A stretch of 64,000 nt of DNA from Ascarosepion bandense (lineage: Eukaryota; Mollusca; Cephalopoda; Sepiida; Sepiidae), in assembly GCA_037127315.1 (NCBI GenBank), contig JBBBDQ010000310.1, positions 5,283,001 through 5,347,000 of the forward strand, written 5' to 3'. This document shows, one piece after another, positions 45,787 to 57,000 of this stretch (position 1 is its first letter; the number at the start of each line of letters is the position of its first letter). The position numbers and the translations under genes are program-made. The notes under the pieces were generated by a model, which was not told the origin of the DNA, ran no database searches, and saw only the letters and a program-made list of their open reading frames with translations.

Positions 45787-45965
45787 CTGGCGAGAAAGTG
45801 AAAAGGAAGATGAAGCAATAAAAGAAATTGTACTTATCAGATATTAATTTTAAGAGTCACCTGTACTTACAAAAGATCGGCACGTTTATACGCATACAAA
45901 AACAAATTCAAAATTCCTTAAAAAATATTGGTGTTGATTAACAATAAAAAACTCAAATGTGCTAC
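45787..45965 (+). other. Candidate plus-strand terminal exon with AATAAA
   Basis: A strong acceptor (tgtgttcctttcctgttttt then atag) is followed at 45787 by C plus 19 codons (WRESEKEDEAIKEIVLIRY) and TAA at 45845-45847. AATAAA lies at 45943-45948, a sensible poly-A distance. The peptide is charged and unassigned. Chance occurrence in AT-rich DNA is quite possible. Confidence 0.25.
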
Positions 45966-46303
45966 AGCTTTTTCTTAAAATTTGAAACCCGAATTTATAA
46001 AGGAAGAAGACAGTAATGCTAAAATGCTAACTATTTAATTTATCGCTTCATTTTTTTTTATGACGGAATTGTTATAAAAATGCATAAAGATTTGACATTG
46101 CATATTGTGTTTATTCAACTTTATTTCAGGGAAGGCACTCTTCATAAATGAAAGTGAAAATAGCCTCCCCTAACTTTAGAAATTACGAGGGTAAGAATTT
46201 TATTGCATAGGTAAATGTCAGACGCATGTGGGAAGTTAAAGATGTACACGTCTGTTTCCATTAAGATAAATACTGTTATATACACAAATGTAATTTTTTT
46301 TTA

Positions 46304-46425
46304 GAACAAACAAACAGAAAACAAAAACAAACAAACAGAAAACAAAAACAAACAAACAGAAAACAAAAACAAACAAACAGAAAACAAAACAAAAAACAAA
46401 ACAAAAAACAAACAAAAAAGCCGTT
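46304..46425. repeat. 22-bp A/C minisatellite, about 5 units
   Basis: Unit 'aacaaacaaacagaaaacaa' plus 'aa', the last units collapsing to 'aaaacaaaac'. The minus-strand Phe/Val/Cys-rich frame is its translation. Confidence 0.93.
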
Positions 46426-46520
46426 GGAAGTATTACAAATTGTTTGTTACTTATGTACATTTCCGCATGTTAGTTCATCATAGCAGACAGTCATTCAATT
46501 TTTCACCCATGGTTCTGCAT

Positions 46521-46809
46521 CAGTCAAGTGCTATACGGGGTACACGTTTGGGCGATCATGTTTCTTTCAATTCATGACTCATTCGGCAGAAGTTTCTCCC
46601 GCAGTAGGTTGCCATTTGTTTCTGCGGTAGAATGGTTACCAACCAGGGCGCTATAGAACTCAGACCGTCCTGCTATTCGGTACAAAGAGAAAAAGTGAGA
46701 AGAGAGGGATTCATACTTTTCCCAAGCGTATTTATGTGTGATTGAATTCGAACTCGACTCTCCGATTTCTCATCCTGATCTGATATCGATTACACCACAA
46801 CACAACGCA
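46521..46809 (-). mobile_element. tRNA-derived SINE, full length, diverged
   Basis: From 'cagtcaagtgctatacgggg' (3' end) to 'accacaacacaacgcac' (head). The B-box complement 'gaattcgaactcgactc' is well kept. Unlike most copies it reads 'aattcatgactcattcgg' in the body. Confidence 0.9.
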
Positions 46810-46994
46810 CTTTGTTCTAAATCAGAGATGCCCGACTTGTGAGTACTAAAAAGACAACCCTATGCAACTTCTAATTTGTTTTTCTTTTCAGGGACGGAAA
46901 GACGCCATGCGATTCTATTCTATACTTTGTTAAATTTAGTTAATTCTAATTGAGATTTTGCCTCACCCCACCGGACTCCTCTTTCCTCCGTCTA

Positions 46995-47021
46995 ACATGA
47001 ACACTCACTCGCTCTCGTTCT

Positions 47022-47053
<32 letters not shown>

Positions 47054-49705
47054 CTAGCACGCACACACACAAAATACAGTCACTTTCTCTCTCACACAAA
47101 CACATTGTCTTTCTCTCTCTCTCTCTCACACACACACAAACACATTCTGTCATTCACTCTCTCTCTCTCTCACAAACACATTCTGTCTTCCTCTCTCTCA
47201 CACACACACACAAACACATTCTGTTTCTTTCTTTCTCTCTCTCTCTCACACACACAAACACATTCTGTCTTTCTTTCTCTCTCTCTCTCACACACACAAA
47301 CACATTCTGTCTTTCACTCTCTCACACACACACACACACATTCTGTCTTTCTCTCTCTCACACACACACACAGTCTAGCACGCACACACACAAACACGCG
47401 TACGCTCTCAGTTCAGCGAGCGCGCGCACGCACACACACACGCGCGCGTACGCTCTCACAGACAAGCGCGCGTTCACACACAAAATACAGCCACTTTCTC
47501 TCTCACACAAACACATTCTGTCTTTCTCACTCTCTCTCACACACACAAACACATTCTGTCTTTCTCTCTCTCTCACACACACACAAACACATTCTGTCTT
47601 TCTTTCTCTCTCTCACACACACACAAACACATTCTGTCTTTCTTTCTCACACACACAAACACATTCTGTCTTTCTCTATCTCTCTCACACACAAACACAT
47701 TCTGTCTTTCTCTCTCTATCTCTCTCACACACAAACACATTCTGTCTTTCTCTCTCTATCTCTCTCACACACAAACACATTCTGTCTTTTTCTCTTTCTC
47801 TCACACACACACACAAACACATTCTGTCTTTCTTTCTCTCTCTCTCACACACACACACACATTCTGTCTTTCTCTCTCTCTCTCACACACACACACATTC
47901 TGTCTTTCTCTCTCTCACACACACACATTCTGTCTTTCTTTCTCTCTCTCTCACACACACACATTCTGTTTCTCTCTCTCTCTCACACACACACACACAT
48001 TCTGTCTTTCTCTCTCTCACACACACACATTCTGTCTTTCTCTCTCTCACACAAACACATTCTGTCTTTCTTTCTTTCTCTCTCTCTCTCACACACACAA
48101 ACACATTCTGTCTTTCTCTCTCTCTCACACACACACACACACATTCTTCTCTTTCTCTCTCTCACAAACACACACATATTCTGTCTATCTCTATCTCACA
48201 CACACACAGAGTCTAGCACGCAAACACACAAACACGCGTACGCCCTCAGTCTAGCGAGCGCGCGCGCGCACGCTGACACACACGCGCGCGTACGCTCTCA
48301 CAGACTAGCGCGCGCTCACACACAAAATACAGCCACTTTCTCTCTCACACAAACACATTCTGTCTTTCTCACTCTCTCACACACACACAAACACATTCTG
48401 TCTTTCTCTCTCTCTCACACACACAAACACATTCTGTCTTTCTTTCTCTCTCTCACACACACACAAACACATTCTGTCTTTCTTTCTCACACACACAAAC
48501 ACATTCTGTCTTTCTTTCTCACACACACAAACACATTCTGTCTTTCTCTCTCTCTCTCTCACACAAACACATTCTGTCTTTCTCTCTCTCTCACACAAAC
48601 ACATTATGTATTTCTTTCTCTCTCTCTCTCACACACACAAACACATTCTGTCTTTCTCTCTCTCTCACACACACACACACATTCTGTCTTTCTCTCTCTC
48701 ACACACACACACATATTCTGTCTATCTCTATCTCACACACACACACACAGTCTAGCACGCAAACACACAAACACGCGTACGCTCTCAGTCTAGCGAGCGC
48801 GCTCACGCTCACACACACGCGCGCGTACGCTCTCACAGACTAGCGCGCGCTCACACACAAAATACAGCCACTTTCTCTCTCACACAAACACATTCTGTCT
48901 TTCTCACTCTCTCTCACACACACAAACACATTCTGTCTTTCTCTCTCTCTCACACACACACAAACACATTCTGTCTTTCTCTCTCTCTCACACACACACA
49001 CAAACACATTCTGCCTTTCTCTCTCCCTCACACACACACAAACACATTCTGTCTTTCTCTGTCTCTCTCACACACAAACACATTCTGTCTTTCTCTCTCT
49101 ATCTCTCTCACACACAAACACATTCTGTCTTTCTCTCTATATCTCTCTCTCACACAAACACATTCTGTCTTTCTCTCTTTCTCTCACACACACACACAAA
49201 CACATTCTGTCTTTCTCTCTCTCTCTCACACACACACACACATTCTGTCTTTCTTTCTCTCTCTCTCACACACACACACACATTCTGTCTTTCTCTCTCT
49301 CACACACTCACATTCTGTCTTTCTTTCTCTCTCTCTCTCACACTCACACATTCTGTCTTTCTTTCTCTCTCTCTCACACACACACATTCTGTCTTTCTTT
49401 CTCTCTCTCACACACACACAAACACATTCTGTCTTTCTTTCTCTCTCTCACACACACACAAACACATTCTGTTTCTCTTTCTTTCTCACACACACAAACA
49501 CATTCTGTCTTTCTTTCTCACACACACAAACACATTCTGTCTTTCTTTCTCACACACACAAACACATTCTGTCTTTCTCTCTCTCTCTCACACAAACACA
49601 TTCTGTCTTTCTCTCTCACACAAACACATTCTGTCTTTCTCTCTCTCTCTCTCACACAAACACATTCTGTCTTTCTCTCTCTCTCACACAAACACATTCT
49701 GTCTT

Positions 49706-49736
<31 letters not shown>

Positions 49737-50360
49737 TTCTGTTTCTCTCTCTCTCTCTCACAAACACATTCTGTCTTTCTCTCTCTCTCTCTCACACACA
49801 AACACATTCTGTCTTTCTCTCTCTCTCACGCACACAAACACATTCTGTCTTTATTTCTCTCTCACGCACACAAACACATTCTGTCTTTCTCTCTCACGCA
49901 CACAAACACACTTCTGTTTCTTTCTCTCTCTCACGCTCACAAACACATTCTGTCTTTCTCTCTCTCTCACGCACACAAACACATTCTGTCGTTCTCTCTC
50001 TCTCACGCACACAAACACATTCTGTCGTTCTCTCTCTCTCACGCACACAAACACATTCTGTCGTTCTCTCTCTCTCACACACACACAAACACATTCTGTT
50101 TCTCTCTCTCTCTCTCACACACACACAAACACATTCTGTCTTTCTCTCTCTCTCTCACACACACAAACACATTCTGTCTTTCTCTCTTACGGAATCTTTA
50201 TCTCACATATTCTTTCTTTCTCACATACGCGCGCACTCATTTTCTCCCTCTCACACAAACTCTCAGTTTTACAGAAAAACATTCTCAGTCTATTTCTCTC
50301 ACACGCTCCGTTTCTCTTTAACTCTCTCTCTCTTTCACACACACACACATTCTGTCTGTC
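46995..50360. repeat. 3.4-kb CA/CT satellite with higher-order repeats
   Basis: Basic unit is 'cacacaaacacattctgtct' plus 'ttctctctctct', 30-45 bp with slipping (CA)n and (CT)n parts, repeated some 80 times. A distinct module, 'agtctagcacgcacacacac' leading through CG-rich sequence to 'acaaaatacagccacttt', starts at 47051 (short form), 47372, 48210 and 48749, defining higher-order units. The array decays after about 50180. The 611-codon open frame at 46958-48793 (Ser-Leu-Ser-His-Thr repeats) and minus-strand Val-Arg-Glu-Arg frames are by-products of the repeat and should not be annotated as genes. Confidence 0.95.
47415..47470. repeat. Alternating CG/CA tract (Z-DNA-prone) inside the satellite
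   Basis: Strict purine-pyrimidine alternation 'gcgcgcgcacgcacacacac' followed by 'acgcgcgcgtacg'. Counterparts lie at about 48258-48310 and 48795-48850. Confidence 0.85.
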
Positions 50361-50399
50361 TTTCTTTCACACACTCACTATCATTCTTATCCATAGACA

Positions 50400-51364
50400 C
50401 AGAGTTCTTAAAATGCAAAGTTTTTACTCCCACAAAGACTATATAGTATACTCACAAAAAGCACACAAATAAGAATAAAAGATAGAAACAAAATGGTGAG
50501 ATCACTCGGTGTGGATGAAGGGAAGAGACCAAACAAAAGACAGGGTGAGTCTAACGAAAAGGGGCTTCCAAGAAAAAGGGTGTGTATATACTTTTGGGAG
50601 ATAAGGACTGCGTGAGTATGAGAAAGAGAAAATGAAATTTGATTTGATCTATGAAGATTAACTATTAATAGAATTTGTGCTTGTAAATCATTCAGGGAAT
50701 CTGGTGTTTAATAAGTTAAAATAGAATGGCTTCTCACTGTTATTACTTTTGGCGACTTTCCCGCAAAGAAACACAGGAGTTGATCGTGGCAGGCCTTGTT
50801 GGAATTTTCAAAGTTCAATTTCTAAAAATAATCGTGCAAGATTCCAAACTGAGTAACGTAGTAATTTCAGCGCCGAGCTTTTAAATAAATAGTTGTACGG
50901 CTATAACGGAATTTAAACTGTTAAATCATTAACTGGTTGAGGTTCCTTCCTCAATGCCGAGATAAAGCATAAAAAACAGTGAGACTTTCTCAATCAAACG
51001 TATATATAGTTTGAAAGCCAGTTGCGGTTATAAAAAAAAAAAAATAAAAAAAAAATAAAAAAAAACATCACATGTCATTCATACCGATGTTTAGACTAGC
51101 CATGATGGCAATATGAAGTTTGGAAGAATGGCGTTTTAAATAATTTCTCAATACTATGTACTCCTCCTACCACAAAACAATATTTCTTATTTAGTTTTCC
51201 AAGCCGATAATAAATTCATATTTCACTTTTGAGGGACAATCTTCTGCTAAGAACTGACTTCTAAAAAATTACCATTGTTTACCCAAACGGCAATTATATG
51301 CATGTATAAACAAAAGTAAATGCATATGTACAGAATAGAGATAAAAGGTAAAGACGTTAAAACA

Positions 51365-51365
<1 letters not shown>
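50400..51365. other. Unassigned sequence with more CpG
   Basis: No gene recognised. A (A)n(T)(A)n run occupies about 51030-51065. CpG dinucleotides are visibly more frequent than in the first 45 kb. Confidence 0.5.

Positions 51366-51414
<49 letters not shown>
51366..51414. repeat. (TA)n microsatellite
   Basis: About 23 TA units, followed by 'ggccaaggaagcgaatgcg'. Confidence 0.96.
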
Positions 51415-51415
<1 letters not shown>

Positions 51416-51654
51416 CCAAGGAAGCGAATGCGCCCCATCAGCAGTGTTATAATTCTGAGTTCGACAACGTCTGGTAACAAGAGTTTGAAAGAGAAAAAAA
51501 GAGTAAATATGCTTACATTTTTATAGACTTAAAGATCGCCCATAACGAACATTTTTGGCAAAGCAAAGTAGGGTAAATCACAGCCTAAAGTCCACTCACT
51601 GATGAGGGTTACCTCGAATGAGGTTGTTCTGTAGAAGTGAGTAGTTGTAGGGAG

Positions 51655-51745
51655 TGAATAAAAATACGAAATAAAATAAACACTAAATAAAATAATACAA
51701 AATAAAATAACTATTTTATTTCGTAGAAATAAAATAAAAGTGCAA
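51655..51745. repeat. AAATAAAA-type tandem repeat
   Basis: Variants of 'aaataaaataa' repeated about seven times, with a short complementary 'attttattt' inside. Confidence 0.8.
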
Positions 51746-52690
51746 AATAAAACATAAAAATCTCCCAGGAGTCCTCTGACAGGAAAGACAATTTACGCAT
51801 GTGCAAAAGGAGAGGCTTCCTGGCGCCAAAAATAAACTTTTTTTGTTGGACTTTGACTGGTAAAGACGTGCCGACTGTTCGGGAAGGAATTTCCCCAACA
51901 AGAGGTCGTTGGAATCAAAAAATAAAATCAGTGTCCAAACTGCCCCTTTAGTGTCTCTCTATCTTTCCTTTTCTCTTTGCCTATTTATTTCAGCAACGAA
52001 GGCTATTCAACAAGTCTTGGATGTTTGGGTGAAAGAACCACCCCAGCAGTAATAGCCATACTATCTATATAGTGCAGATTTCGAGAATATGGCGATTAAA
52101 TAAAGGTTATGATCGTGGAATCATCCCCCTCGGCAGTCTGTCCCAGTTCTTGGGAACAAATTGTCTGAGTGGAACTTCCTCTTTACTAATGAAATACGAA
52201 AGGAGCAAGGTTGCTTCTAGTGTGTAGACGACATTGCAGGTCCTAGTCTTAAATGGTTGAACTGGGGGAACTAAGAAAGAAAACTAGTTTGAACATTTGC
52301 CATGGAAATATCAACTGGATAGCGAGAGGCTAACAACGTTTCGTCTGTATGAAAGGGGTTGTAGGTGGAACATAATTTATTACCCCAAAGGCCGACAAAA
52401 CGATTTTGAACTATTAGGGTTGAAAGAGGATCTTCAGCCCAGATATGCCAGAAAAACTGTTGCCATAAGATTATCCACACGAATCGCATAAAACAACGCG
52501 TTTTTGTAGATTCTCTTCGACTTTATTCACACAACAGGTTTTTAACAACCAGTAAAGACTTCAGAAAAAGTGATTTCCGGCTACACACGATAGTCAAAAT
52601 CGTTTCGACGTTAATAAAAGGTAAGAATTGTTTTTAAGGCAGTCAACTGCTTTAAAGATAAACTAAAGTACCATATTTACTCATTCCACT
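51746..52690. other. Unassigned sequence with scattered splice- and promoter-like signals
   Basis: Includes an E2F-like TGGCGCCAAA (51821-51830), an acceptor-like tract ending at 51993 and a donor-like 'aaaaggtaagaat' near 52617-52629. No frame is open between the last two, and no protein is recognised. It could be a non-coding first exon region or nothing. Confidence 0.3.
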
Positions 52691-52696
52691 TTTAGA

Positions 52697-52926
52697 GAGT
52701 CAGTAAAGTGTCATACATGATACACGCTTGGGCGATCATATCTCGAAAGAAATATGACTGATAGGGCTGAAGATTTTCCCGCAGTAGGTTGCCATTACTT
52801 TCTACGGTAGATTGGTTGTCAACCCAAGGCCATAGAATCCAATCTGCCCTGTTATTTAAACCATAGCTGGAAGAAGCGACAGATTAATACTTTTTCTAAG
52901 CCGATATTCACTGCACCACAACGCAC
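52697..52926 (-). mobile_element. tRNA-derived SINE with internal deletion
   Basis: Runs from 'agtcagtaaagtgtcataca' through 'gattggttgtcaacccaagg' to 'actttttctaag', then jumps to 'ccgatattcactgcacca', skipping the B-box region (about 70 bp) present in other copies. Confidence 0.9.
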
Positions 52927-53494
52927 ATTCTCTTTTTAGAGAGGCCAATCTTACACAATCTTAACACAACGGTATAGTTATAGTCAGTAGTCACAGTTTC
53001 GTTTTAATCTAGAAGTGATGGCAAGAAGAATCCTGATAATAACTTATATAAAAAGAAATTGACTCAATTTTTTGCTAATAATAGGAAAAAAATAAAAGAA
53101 CGTTTTCAATTCGACCTATCACCTGTACACTACAGTTTGTCACTTCTTTAAAAAAAAACAAACAAAAACACTTGAACTGCTCTTCACCTGATGAGATTTC
53201 AGGGATTCAATACTACAAGTCAAAATCATACAAAAACTATATTTTCTCCCTTTACACATAAAATAACGGAAAATTAACAAACGAACAAATACGACATTTA
53301 TCTTTATCAAATAATAGTCCATGTGGTTAAGTAAATTTTTTATGCGATACGAATATGTAATATCTATTTTGCTCTCAAAAAATGTTAAAATTTTTAATCA
53401 ACAAGGCCTATTTTTCAAACTTAGTAAATACATTGATCATGCAGAGGTTAGAACGATGTGCTACCGATGGTGAGCAGACACTACTACTACTACT

Positions 53495-53920
53495 TTACGT
53501 ACAGTGAAATTTCAGGACGTAGGCAATCATGGACTTCCACTTGCCCCTATCCATTGTAGGTCTTAACACTTTTCCTCTTGGTATCTCTCCCGAACACCGC
53601 TCCGCCATCCACTTGTTCAAGTCCATCAAGTATGTCTCGCGCTTCTTTTCCATGTCTTTCTTTTCCCCTATCCGTCCTGTGAGTATTTGATTCTCCAAGC
53701 TATTTGATTCTCCTTCCTCGTTACGTGTCTCAGAAACCTCAGTTGTCTCCTCCTGACGCTAAGTATAAGTTTCCTTTTCGTTTGTATTCTTTTTTAATAC
53801 CTCATCGTTGCTCACGTGTTCCGTCCATGATATCCTCAACATCCTTCTGTAGTACCACATTTCTGTTGCTTCGAGTCTCTTCATCTTTGACGAGACTTGT
53901 CCAGAAATTGCTGCCATATC
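53495..53920 (-). pseudogene. RTE-like LINE, C-terminal part (3' of inserted SINE)
   Basis: Minus strand, toward the C-terminus: EATEMWYYRRMLRISWTEHV, SNDEVLKK (then frameshift), the RFLRHVTRKEGE-like block, ENQILTGRIGEKK, TYLMDLNKWMAERCSGEI and SMIAYVLKFHCT followed by a stop at about 53495. These are the conserved terminal blocks of RTE-type reverse transcriptases. The 3' end is followed by an 'actactactactac' microsatellite. Frames are broken at the T-run near 53790. Confidence 0.85.
53912..53920. repeat. Target-site duplication, left copy
   Basis: CTGCCATAT, repeated at 54224-54232 on the other side of the SINE. Confidence 0.85.
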
Positions 53921-54223
53921 AGTCAGTTGAGTGCCATACGTGATACACACTTGGGTGATCATGTCTCGACAGAGACATGACTGACTGGGCAGAAGATTAT
54001 CCCGCGGTAGGTTGCCATTGCTTTCTGCGGTAGACTGGTTGCCGACCAAGGCTATAGAACCCAATCTGTCCTGTTAACCCATAACTGGAAGGAATAGGCG
54101 GATTAATACCTTTCCCAAGGGTATTTGCGCGTAAGTGAATGCAATGAATTCAGCTGGAATTCGAACTCGGCTCCCCGATTTCTCGTTCCGAGCCGATATC
54201 CAATGCACCACAACGCACATCCT
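53921..54223 (-). mobile_element. tRNA-derived SINE, full length, nested in an RTE LINE
   Basis: Complete from 'cagtcagttgagtgccatac' (3' tail) to the head complement 'atgcaccacaacgcacatc'. The B-box complement 'ggaattcgaactcggct' is intact. Flanked by the 9-bp duplication CTGCCATAT, so both borders are exact. CpG-rich compared with older copies, which suggests a young insertion. Confidence 0.96.
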
Positions 54224-54232
54224 CTGCCATAT
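54224..54232. repeat. Target-site duplication, right copy
   Basis: CTGCCATAT, identical to 53912-53920. Confidence 0.85.
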
Positions 54233-54690
54233 ACAAATATTACATAACAGTCCAGTACACTTTTCTTTGTTTCCAACGAAATTTTCCTTTCTCTCAATAC
54301 TTCGTTTAGCTTTTGAAATGCGTCCTTGGCCATGCCAATGGGTCTTCGTCGCACTTGCCATCCTCTTTCAGAACACTTCCCAGGTATTTAAATTTATATA
54401 AATATTTGATTTTAGTGTCCCCGACTTGTAGTTGGCATTTTGGGAACCTCTTTTTGCTGATGACCATGCATTCAGTTTTCATGCAGTTTATATTTAGCCA
54501 TTTCTTCTCACTTTTCCTTGCTATCTTCTATAGAAGATCCTATATTTTCTTTTTCGTGTCTGCTATCAGCACTGTATCATGTATTTTACATTGTTCATAT
54601 TGTGGCTGCCAATGACGAATCTTGGTAGGACTTCTGGCTCCATCGGAACTGTTTCGCTGTACATGTTGAATAGATAGGTAGGCAAAAAAT
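54233..54690 (-). pseudogene. RTE-like LINE, reverse transcriptase palm and connection (5' of SINE)
   Basis: Minus strand: LFNMYSETVPMEPEVLPRF, VIGSHNMNNVKY where the YADD box should follow but is corrupted (MIQC), then ADTKKKIQDLLYR, NCMKTECMVISKKRFPKC (KTE-type block), YKFKYLGSVLKEDGK and DEDPLAWPRTHF. Order and spacing match RTE-type RT. The element begins abruptly near 54690, so it is 5'-truncated. Inactive. Confidence 0.87.
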
Positions 54691-54744
54691 CATTAAGAAA
54701 AGAGAATTTGAAGATCTACGCATATAACGTAGTGGACTAAGAAA

Positions 54745-54890
54745 GTATGCTACTATTTATACTATTTACACTGGTCTGGGCCAGTGGATTGAAGTAATCC
54801 AGTGACTTGACCCAAAGAGCTGTGAGTTCAATACTTGGCTACAACAGATGTGAACAAAAACTTGGTGAGTTAGCTTAGGTGTAGTTTCTG
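54745..54890 (+). repeat. tRNA-like composite repeat
   Basis: 'gggccagtggattgaagtaa' (A-box-like) and 'gctgtgagttcaatacttgg' (B-box-like), then 'gtgaacaaaaacttggtgag'. Same interior as the foldback composites at 21.5, 23.4 and 56.8 kb, preceded by a scrap of arm ('actatttatactatttacac'). Confidence 0.6.
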
Positions 54891-54891
54891 A

Positions 54892-56270
54892 ATGCGTGTC
54901 AGGTAACTGTGCCCAATTCTTATTTTGTTGAACATTATGTCTAGTCTACGACCGGCCAATTGCTTTATATTTTTCTTATTGTTGGCTGTTGTTCATATAG
55001 TTTATTGCTTGGGATCATGTCCCAAATTACTTACCAATTTCTTTTGATGTGTAATTTTGTTTTCATAATCTGTATATGCGGGTTTGATTTTGGTTATTTT
55101 CATTTTTGTTGCCTCTTTTGCCAGTGTGTCGGCTTCATGATTTCCCTTGATGCCTACATGGCTAGGAATCTGAGCCAATATTATTGTTTTGTACTTTATT
55201 AACTGATGACAAGTTTCTAGGATTTCTTGAATATAGGAATGATTTGTGTTCTTTTCTTTAATTACTGTCAAACTAGATAAGGATCCTGAGAATATTATAA
55301 ACTTTATATCTTCTGAATTTTCTGCAATTCCAAGTGCCATTTTAATGGCTTGTAATTCAGTTGTATAAATAGATGCATTACTTGGTAGCCTGATATATTT
55401 ATGAATTTGTTAGTTGCCGTTGCGTCTGTCTCTTCTATCTAGGATATTTATCCATTCATTGCGTAGAATGGCTTATATTCACGATGTTTGTATCTTAATT
55501 CTCCGTACATACTTTTGTTGATCGTTTCTTTTTGAGTCAATGTTAGGTCAGTCTGAGTTTTGGAGATTGTCCATATATCTACTCTGTTTATTGTTTCTCT
55601 CCAAGTACCATATTTGTCGGGCATATGCCATTCTCTCCGTTTTGCTAATGCAACTTGTTAGGGCTATAAGTCAGTAGTTTGTTACTGGGTTCAAGAATTA
55701 GAACGATGACAGTCACGCCACAATTTAAAAAAATTGTTTAAACACCATATATCATTGAAGATCTGGAGAAATATCAAGACTTTTCTGGAAGTCGTTTCAA
55801 AAATTGGTAATGAATTTCATCTGGACCGGTTGCAGGGATTTTACTTTTTTTATGGAGTCTTTTAGTTCTGTCATAGTAAAGAGAATTTTGTATTCCTCTT
55901 ATTGTTTAAAGAGAATGAGTTGTTGAGAAGTTTCTTTGAAATTCTGTTGCCATTAAGTTAGCTATTACTATTTTTAAACAGTGCATTTACCTCCATTTGT
56001 ATTGGTGAAATGGGTTGTTGCAGTTTGTGATGTTTTTTTTTTCATTAATTTCCCTTCTTATCTCCCATATTTTATTTATTGGGGTTTTCTTGTTTAGTTT
56101 TGAGATGTAGTTTTGATAAGATTGAGATTTTTCAATTATCCAGCATGCTCCTGTTTACTTGTAGTTTGCTAGGTTGATAGTGGTCGAGTTGGGTAAGAAT
56201 ATCTTCAGCATTTTTTCCTGGTTTTAACTGCTTTTCTGCATTCTGCTGTAAACCAAGATTTTGATATGTG
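54892..56270 (-). pseudogene. LINE with RNase H domain (I-type), internally deleted
   Basis: Minus strand from the right: LGLQQNAEKQLKPGKNAEDI (linker before RT), IWEIRREIN-like block, then 'ATGPDEIHYQFLK' and IFNDIW near 55760-55830 (start of the RT domain), and a deletion of the RT core. Then REWHMPDKYGTWRETINRVD, YKPLKWHLEL, and an open RNase H stretch (55340-55002) with MALGIAENSEDIKFIIFSGS, HQLIKYKTIILAQIPSHVGI and GNHEADTLAKEA. It finishes with RRLDIMFNKIRIGHSYLTR. RNase H after RT is typical of I-group LINEs. The first RNase H Asp appears as FSGS instead of F.DS. Stops and the deletion make it dead. Confidence 0.8.
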
Positions 56271-56489
56271 ACTTAAAGAAAGATTTGGGTATTGTCTTTC
56301 TATTTGTGCTAGTATGTTTGTTATTATTGTATAGATTATTTTTATTCCTTATGTCAGCATGGTCCACTCTATTTTGACATATTTTACGAGCATTCGATGT
56401 GACATTGAATATGAAATAATTAAGGTATTGGAGGAACTTAAAAGTATTTGCAATGTATTTCTCTTCATATAAATAGTGAGCACTACAAA

Positions 56490-56535
56490 TTCTAAAAAAA
56501 AAAAAACACACACACAAACAAACAAACAAACAAAA
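56490..56535. repeat. A-run with (CA)n/(CAAA)n
   Basis: A12 followed by 'cacacacacaaacaaacaaa'. Confidence 0.88.
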
Positions 56536-56699
56536 AATCACAGACTGAAATGTCAGCGTCCCCTCTCCTTCGTGCGCATGCGTAGTTACGTCAACAAACA
56601 TTACTTTGTTACGAAGTTTTAAAGGACGAAACGCGACACACGAAAAGTTTTTTCACTATCATTAATTTTCTTAACATTTTTTCGATATTTCTAAATTGA

Positions 56700-57000
56700 G
56701 CTCTTGTAATTATTTACACAATTTATACTTTTCGGACTGTTGACCTCATCTTTGTTGTCATATTCACGACGTTTCAATACCTGGCTACAACAGAGGTGAA
56801 CAAAAACTAATAGAGAGATAACTGATACTGAGTCATCTGGAAGAGGCATGACTCGTAAAACTAGAACAAACTACCGACGTGAACGAAATAAAGGGTTCAG
56901 TTAAAAATTCCAATCATCTGAAGAAAACCGAAGCGTACACGGCCGAAACATCGTGAAAACGGCAACAAAGATGAGAACAGTTCGAACAATAATTTTTTCT
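56700..57000. mobile_element. Foldback element with tRNA-like interior
   Basis: Left arm (56700-56775: 'ctgttgacctcatctttgtt', 'tattcacgacgtttc') and right arm (56957-57000: 'gaaacatcgtgaaaacggca', 'aacaaagatgagaacagttc') are complementary. The interior has 'caatacctggctacaacaga' as at 54.8 kb. The right inner flank reads 'atctgaagaaaaccgaagcg', as in the copies at 2.97 and 23.0 kb. Confidence 0.78.

Noticed and set aside
46958..48793. Long plus-strand open frame (611 codons)
   Set aside because: Entirely CA/CT satellite; peptide is Ser-Leu-His-Thr repeats, with open frames on the other strand too. No domain, no codon bias, no conserved start context.
51994..52622. Exon between a good acceptor (51993) and a donor (52622)
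   Set aside because: 629 bp with stops in all three frames and no recognisable product; kept only as unassigned sequence.
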